Below, piece by piece: positions 59,901 through 64,000 of a DNA stretch of 64,000 nucleotides. Source of the stretch: Streptomyces sp. S465. GTDB taxonomy: Bacteria; Actinomycetota; Actinomycetes; Streptomycetales; Streptomycetaceae. The stretch covers positions 9,046,001 to 9,110,000 of the forward strand of contig NZ_CP114036.1 in the NCBI RefSeq assembly GCF_026898115.1. The letters are read 5' to 3'. Below the pieces are notes generated by a model. That model was not told where the DNA came from. It did not search any database and worked only from the letters and a program-made list of their open reading frames with translations. Position numbers and translations under genes: made by a program. Numbering within the stretch: position 1 is the stretch's first letter; each line of letters opens with the position of its first letter.

Positions 59901-62900
59901 TGACCGTCCACGCACGCACCGAAGGCACGGACAGCTGGACCCGGCACGCCAGCGGCACCCTCGGCCGGGCCGGAAGCGTCGTGGCGGTCCCCCCGTCCGC
60001 ATGGCCGCCGCCGGGCGCGCGACGCGTCGACGTGAGCGCGTTCTACGAGCGGCTTGCCGAGACCGGCTACAGCTACGGCCCAGCGTTCCAAGGACTGCGC
60101 ACCGCCTGGCGCGACGGCGAAACCCTGTACGCCGAGGTGGAGATCGCCGGGGAACAGGCGGACGACACGTCGCGCTACGGCGTCCACCCGGCGCTGTTCG
60201 ACGCGGCCCTGCACGTCACCTGCCTGCCGCTGCTCGCGGAACAGGAAGCGGAGGTGCGGCTGCCGTTCTCGTGGAGCGGCGTGCGGTTCCACACGACCGG
60301 GGCCACCACGCTGCGCGTCACGATCACCCAGGGCCCGGACGGCGCTGCCGTGCATGCGACGGACCCGGTCGGCCAACCGGTGGTGACCGTCGCCGCGCTG
60401 ACCGCACGACCGGTGAACGTCGACGGCGACGCCGCCGTCGTCCGGAACTCCCTGTACGGCCTCTCCTGGACCGAGCTGCCCACTCCCGGGCCCGGTCCCG
60501 CGGACGCGGTCCACATCGTCTCCGCGCTCCCGGAACCGGGCGCGGGCGTCCTCGACGAGACGTACCGGCTCACCGAGTCCGTGCTCGGCGAGCTGCACCG
60601 GGTGATCGCCGAGGACGGCCCTGCGGAGACCACTCTCGTCGTCCGGATCGACGCGGGACCGGTCGGAGGAGCGGTCGCCGGCCTCGTCCGGTCCGCCCAG
60701 GCCGAGCACCCGGGCCGGTTCGTGCTGGTGGAGACCGGCACCGACACCCCCATGGAAGCGCTGGCCGCCGCCACGACACTGGCCGAGCCGTACGTCCGCG
60801 TCACCGACGGCCGGTACGAAGCGCCCCGGTTCACCCGCACGGCCGCCGCGGAAACGCCCGAACCGCTGCTCGACCCGGACGGCACGGTGGTCATCACCGG
60901 CGGCTCGGGCGTGCTGGCAGGTCTCCTCGCCCGGCATCTCGTCGCCGAGCACGGCGCCCGCCACCTCCTGCTGCTGTCGCGCAGCGAACCGCCGGCGGAC
61001 ACTCCCGGTGTCCACATCAGCTGTGACGTCGCCGACCGGGACCAGCTCGCCGCCGCGCTCGCCGCCGTCGGCAGGCCGCTCACGGCGGTCTTCCACACGG
61101 CGGCCGTGCTCGACGACGGCGTGACCACGGCACTCACCCCGGAGCGGCTCGCCACCACACTGCGCCCCAAAGCCGACGGCGCCTGGCACCTGCACGAGCT
61201 GACCCGGGACGCGGACCTGCGCTCGTTCGTCCTCTACTCGTCCGTCGCGGGCATCATGGGCGGCCGCGGCCAGGGCAACTATTCGGCGGCGAACGGGTTC
61301 CTCGACGGACTCGCGACGCTGCGCCATGCCGAAGGATTGCCCGCGCTGTCGCTGGCCTGGGGCCTCTGGGCCGATGACAGCGGACTCACCGGCAGCATGA
61401 GCGGCACCAACCGCACCCGTGTCCGCCGCGGCGGTTTCCGCCCCATGTCGGCCGGTGTGGGCATGCGCCTGCTGGAAGCCGCGGCCGGAACCGGCAGCGC
61501 GTTCGCCGTGGCGGCCACGATGGACCTCACCGCGCACACATCGCCGCTCCTCGCCGATCTGCGCCGCGCCGTATCGCGCCCGGCGGCGGCCACCGCCGTT
61601 CCGCTCGCCGACCGGCTCGGCACCATGACCGGCGCTGAGCGGGACACCGTGCTGCTGGCACTGGTCCGCGACAACGCGGCGGCGGTGCTCGGCCACGCGG
61701 ACGCCGCGGACGTACCCGCGGACGCGGCCTTCAAGGAACTGGGTATCGACTCGCTGACCGCCGTCGAGCTGCGGAACCGACTTGCCGCGGCGACCGGCGT
61801 CCGACTGCCCGCCACGCTTGTCTTCGACTACCCGACGCCGCGGGCCATCGCGTCGCGGTTGGACGAGGCTCTGGTCGGTGGTGCCGCACCGGTCGCTGTT
61901 CCCACAGCCGCCGCGACCCGTGACGAACCGCTGGCCATCGTGGGCATGGCCTGCCGACTGCCGGGCGGCGTCACCTCGCCCGACGACCTGTGGCGCATGG
62001 TGGACAGTGGCGGCGACGCGGTCACCGGCTTCCCGGCCGACCGTGGCTGGGACCCGTCCGGCCTCACCGGCGGATCGGACACGGACCGTGGCGGCTTCCT
62101 CTCCGACGCCGCCGGCTTCGATGCCGCGTTCTTCGGCATCAGCCCCCGTGAGGCACGGGCCATGGACCCCCAGCAGCGGATCCTGCTGGAAACGACGTGG
62201 GAGGCGTTCGAGAGCGCGGGCATCGTGCCGGGCACGCTGCGCGGCAGCGACACCGGCGTGTTCATGGGCGCCTTCTCGTACGGGTACGGCGTCGGCGCGG
62301 ACCTGGACGGGTTCGGCTCGATCGGCATGCAGCCCAGCGTGCTCACCGGCCGGATCTCGTACTTCTACGGGCTCCAGGGACCGGCGTTCACGGTGGACAC
62401 GGCGTGTTCGTCGTCGCTGGTCGCGCTGCACCAGGCCGGGCACGCCCTGCGCCACGGGGAGTGCTCGCTGGCGCTGGTCGGCGGCGTCACCGTCATGGCG
62501 ACCCCGACCGGGTTCGTGGAATTCCAGCAGCAGGGCGGACTCTCCCCCGACGGCCGCTGCCGCGCGTTCGCGGACTCCGCCAACGGCACCGGCTGGGCGG
62601 AGGGCGCCGGCGTTCTTGTGCTGGAGCGGCTCTCCGACGCCGAGCGCAACGGGCACACCGTCCTCGCGGTCGTCCGCGGCTCGGCGGTGAACCAGGACGG
62701 TGCCTCCAACGGGCTGTCCGCACCCAACGGCCCGTCCCAGCAGCGTGTCATCCAGCAGGCGTTGGTGAACGCCGGACTGCGCGCCGCCGATGTGGACGTG
62801 GTGGAGGCGCACGGGACGGGGACGACGCTGGGCGATCCCATCGAGGCGCAGGCCATTCTGGCGACGTATGGGCAGGAGCGTGAGGTTCCGCTGCTGCTGG

Positions 62901-64000
62901 GTTCGTTGAAGTCGAACATCGGTCATGCGCAGGCGGCGGCGGGTGTCGCCGGTGTCATCAAGATGGTCATGGCGATGCGGTATGGCATCGCGCCGAAGAC
63001 GCTGCACGTGGACGAGCCGTCGTCGCATGTGGACTGGACCGAGGGCGCGGTGGAACTGCTCACCGAGGCGAGGCCGTGGCCCGAGTCGGATCGGGCACCG
63101 CATGCGGGTGTGTCGTCGTTCGGGGTGAGCGGTACGAACGCGCACGTGATCCTTGAGGGTGTTCCCGGGCCGTCGCGTGTGGAGTCGGTTGGTGACGGGT
63201 TGGTGCCGTTGCCGGTGTCGGCTCGTGGTGAGGTGAGTCTGCGGGGGCAGGTGGAGCGGCTGGAGGGGTATCTGCGCGGGGGTGGTGTGGATGTGGCCGC
63301 GGTCGCGCAGGGGCTGGTGCGTGAGCGTGCTGTCTTCGGTCACCGTGCGGTGCTGCTGGGCGATGCCCGGGTGACGGGCGTGGCGGTGGACCAGCCGCGC
63401 ACGGTGTTCGTCTTCCCCGGCCAGGGCGCCCAGTGGGTGGGCATGGGTGTGGAGTTGATGGACCGTTCTGCGGTGTTCGCGGCGCGTATGGAGGAGTGTG
63501 CGCGGGCGTTGTTGCCGCATACGGGCTGGGATGTGCGGGAGATGCTGTCGCGGCCGGATGTGGCGGAGCGGGTGGAGGTGGTCCAGCCGGCCAGCTGGGC
63601 GGTCGCGGTGAGCCTGGCCGCGTTGTGGCAGGCGCATGGGGTCGTACCGGATGCGGTGGTCGGACACTCCCAGGGCGAGATCGCGGCGGCGTGCGTGGCC
63701 GGGGCCCTCAGCCTTGAGGACGCGGCCCGTGTGGTGGCGTTGCGCAGTCGGGTGATCGCCGGGCGGCTGGCCGGGCGGGGGGCGATGGCTTCGGTGGCGT
63801 TGCCGGCCGGTGAGGTGGGTCTGGTCGAGGGTGTGTGGATCGCGGCGCGTAACGGCCCGGCCTCGACCGTCGTGGCCGGCGAACCGTCCGCGGTAGAGGA
63901 GGTGGTGGCGCGGTACGAGGCCGAAGGCGTGCGAGTACGTCGTATCGCCGTCGACTACGCCTCCCACACACCCCACGTGGAAGCCATCGAAGACGAACTC
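56990..64000 (+). CDS. fkbC: Modular polyketide synthase FkbC, module 5 and start of module 6 (3' truncated)
   Basis: The ATG at 56990 lies four bases after the fkbB stop with GATGAGG before it. The frame stays open to the window end, giving 2337 residues. The N-terminal 31 residues (DLIEALRTSVKDNAQLRREN) form a charged coiled-coil docking element that should pair with the FkbB tail. Module 5 is complete, KS-AT-DH-KR-ACP. Module 6 shows the KS and about two thirds of the AT and stops just after its YASH motif (from Tyr2323). KS cysteines are C195 and C1806; ACP5 is S1588. Both ATs predict methylmalonyl, matching C19 and C17 of FK520. Module 6 is expected to carry DH, ER and KR beyond the window because C18 is fully reduced. 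Confidence 0.94.
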   Translation, partial: MAENDLIEALRTSVKDNAQLRRENTALRAAANEPLAVVGMACRLPGGVTSPEELWQLVADGRDAIGDFPTDRGWDVAALHAAAESATGRAGALAGAADFDAAFFGISPREATALDPQQRILLEIAWEALEHAGIVPDTLRGSDTGVFVGGFYYGYGTGADLGGFGAYSTQPAVLAGRLSYFFGMEGPAVTVDTACSSSLVALHQAGQALRTGECSLALVGGVTVMASPQTFVEFSRQGGVAPDGRCKAFADAADGTGFAEGAGVLVVEKLSDAERNGHTVLAVVRSSAVNQDGASNGISAPNGPSQQRVIRQALDKAGLAPADVDVVEAHGTGTTLGDPIEAHAILATYGQEREVPLLLGSLKSNIGHAQAAAGVAGVIKMVMAMRYGIAPKTLHVHEPSSHVDWTEGAVELLTDARAWPDAGRPRRAGVSAFGVSGTNAHVILEGVPGPSRVESVGDGLVPLPVSARGEVSLRGQVERLEGYLRGGGVDVAAVAQGLVRERAVFGHRAVLLGDARVTGVAVDQPRTVFVFPGQGAQWVGMGVELMDRSAVFAARMEECARALLPHTGWDVREMLSRPDVAERVEVVQPASWAVAVSLAALWQAHGVVPDAVVGHSQGEIAAACVAGALSLEDAARVVALRSRVIAARLAGRGAMASVALPAGEVGLVEGVWIAARNGPSSTVVAGEPSAVEEVVARYEAEGVRVRRIAVDYASHTPHVEAIEDELAEVLEGISGGAGSVAWWSTVDSAWVTEPVDEGYWYRNLRRPVALDAAVAELDGSVFVECSAHPVLLPAMEQAHTVASLRTGDGGWERWLTALAQAWTLGAGVDWGTVVEPVPGRLLDLPTYAFEHRRYWLEAAGATDLSAAGLTGAAHPMLAAVTALPADDGGGVVLTGRISLRTHPWLADHAVRGTVLLPGTAFVELVIRAGDETGCGVVDELVIETPLVVPVTGAVDVSVTVEGADEAGRRPVTVHARTEGTDSWTRHASGTLGRAGSVVAVPPSAWPPPGARRVDVSAFYERLAETGYSYGPAFQGLRTAWRDGETLYAEVEIAGEQADDTSRYGVHPALFDAALHVTCLPLLAEQEAEVRLPFSWSGVRFHTTGATTLRVTITQGPDGAAVHATDPVGQPVVTVAALTARPVNVDGDAAVVRNSLYGLSWTELPTPGPGPADAVHIVSALPEPGAGVLDETYRLTESVLGELHRVIAEDGPAETTLVVRIDAGPVGGAVAGLVRSAQAEHPGRFVLVETGTDTPMEALAAATTLAEPYVRVTDGRYEAPRFTRTAAAETPEPLLDPDGTVVITGGSGVLAGLLARHLVAEHGARHLLLLSRSEPPADTPGVHISCDVADRDQLAAALAAVGRPLTAVFHTAAVLDDGVTTALTPERLATTLRPKADGAWHLHELTRDADLRSFVLYSSVAGIMGGRGQGNYSAANGFLDGLATLRHAEGLPALSLAWGLWADDSGLTGSMSGTNRTRVRRGGFRPMSAGVGMRLLEAAAGTGSAFAVAATMDLTAHTSPLLADLRRAVSRPAAATAVPLADRLGTMTGAERDTVLLALVRDNAAAVLGHADAADVPADAAFKELGIDSLTAVELRNRLAAATGVRLPATLVFDYPTPRAIASRLDEALVGGAAPVAVPTAAATRDEPLAIVGMACRLPGGVTSPDDLWRMVDSGGDAVTGFPADRGWDPSGLTGGSDTDRGGFLSDAAGFDAAFFGISPREARAMDPQQRILLETTWEAFESAGIVPGTLRGSDTGVFMGAFSYGYGVGADLDGFGSIGMQPSVLTGRISYFYGLQGPAFTVDTACSSSLVALHQAGHALRHGECSLALVGGVTVMATPTGFVEFQQQGGLSPDGRCRAFADSANGTGWAEGAGVLVLERLSDAERNGHTVLAVVRGSAVNQDGASNGLSAPNGPSQQRVIQQALVNAGLRAADVDVVEAHGTGTTLGDPIEAQAILATYGQEREVPLLLGSLKSNIGHAQAAAGVAGVIKMVMAMRYGIAPKTLHVDEPSSHVDWTEGAVELLTEARPWPESDRAPHAGVSSFGVSGTNAHVILEGVPGPSRVESVGDGLVPLPVSARGEVSLRGQVERLEGYLRGGGVDVAAVAQGLVRERAVFGHRAVLLGDARVTGVAVDQPRTVFVFPGQGAQWVGMGVELMDRSAVFAARMEECARALLPHTGWDVREMLSRPDVAERVEVVQPASWAVAVSLAALWQAHGVVPDAVVGHSQGEIAAACVAGALSLEDAARVVALRSRVIAGRLAGRGAMASVALPAGEVGLVEGVWIAARNGPASTVVAGEPSAVEEVVARYEAEGVRVRRIAVDYASHTPHVEAIEDEL
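57083..61921 (+). other. FkbC module 5: KS-AT(methylmalonyl)-DH-KR-ACP
   Basis: Residues 32-1644. KS Cys195. AT YASH at 712-715. The DH is intact (His908; Asp1071 in HPALFDAALH; GYSYGPAF). The KR is intact (VLDDG, Ser1418, Tyr1431 in GQGNY). Together they give the C19=C20 double bond of FK520. ACP Ser1588 in ELGIDSL. Confidence 0.92.
58090..59961 (+). repeat. KS end-AT-DH cassette repeat, copy in fkbC module 5
   Basis: Direct repeat of 38938-40806. Differences are scattered single bases and small changes in the linker between YASH and the AT end. Confidence 0.85.
61922..64000 (+). other. FkbC module 6, KS and partial AT(methylmalonyl)
   Basis: Residues 1645-2337, cut by the window end. The KS has Cys1806 in TACSSS. 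The AT has GHSQG and YASH from Tyr2323. The stretch from about 62930 onward is nearly identical to modules 1 and 5. Confidence 0.92.
62931..64000 (+). repeat. KS end-AT cassette repeat, copy in fkbC module 6 (cut by window end)
   Basis: Direct repeat of the module 1 and module 5 cassettes, running to the last base of the window. Confidence 0.85.

Noticed and set aside
57668..63976. 2102-codon open frame on the - strand
   Set aside because: Antisense to fkbC, with low-complexity His/Arg/Pro repeats that mirror repeated AT cassettes. No protein family is visible.

Overview
The window is high-GC actinomycete DNA, almost certainly from a Streptomyces. It is dominated by most of a type I polyketide synthase / NRPS locus of the FK520 (ascomycin)/FK506 family of macrolide immunosuppressants. 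Gene content, gene order and module logic match the published fkb clusters, so this is a known type of system, not a new one. A crotonyl-CoA carboxylase/reductase gene (fkbS) next to fkbQ, and a module 4 acyltransferase with the unusual CPTH motif, point to the FK520 (21-ethyl) version rather than the FK506 (21-allyl) version. The other flank, where FK506 clusters carry the allyl genes, lies outside the window.

Layout. 1-456 is the 3' end of an unrelated gene, closed by a strong hairpin terminator. 685-852 is a possible small membrane protein. 993-2360 is a Tat-exported serine hydrolase of the PAF-acetylhydrolase type. The cluster proper starts at 2570. On the + strand are fkbS (ethylmalonyl-CoA supply), fkbQ (type II thioesterase) and fkbN (LAL-type activator). 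They converge on a minus-strand operon that reads, from its promoter, fkbO, fkbP, fkbA, fkbD, fkbM (34263 down to 7601). Between 34264 and 34443 a divergent promoter region separates fkbO from fkbB. fkbB and then fkbC run rightwards on the + strand, and fkbC is cut by the window end.

How the genes work together. FkbO turns chorismate into a dihydroxycyclohexadiene carboxylate. The FkbB loading module (CoA-ligase-like, ER, ACP) takes this up and reduces it. FkbB modules 1-4, FkbC modules 5-6 and FkbA modules 7-10 extend the chain. FkbP adds pipecolate and closes the ring. FkbD oxidises C9 and FkbM methylates the 31-hydroxyl. Acyltransferase motifs give the order methylmalonyl, methylmalonyl, malonyl, ethylmalonyl, methylmalonyl, methylmalonyl, methoxymalonyl, methoxymalonyl, methylmalonyl, malonyl, which fits the FK520 backbone. 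Several unneeded reductive domains carry visible inactivating changes.

Points worth a second look: a 937-bp inverted repeat with one mismatch linking the KRs of modules 1 and 8, with 216 bp also shared by KR9; TTA codons only in fkbN and fkbS; a Ser-to-Ala change in the KR of module 9; an altered oxyanion motif in the AT of module 7; and possible LAL boxes in the fkbO/fkbB promoter region.
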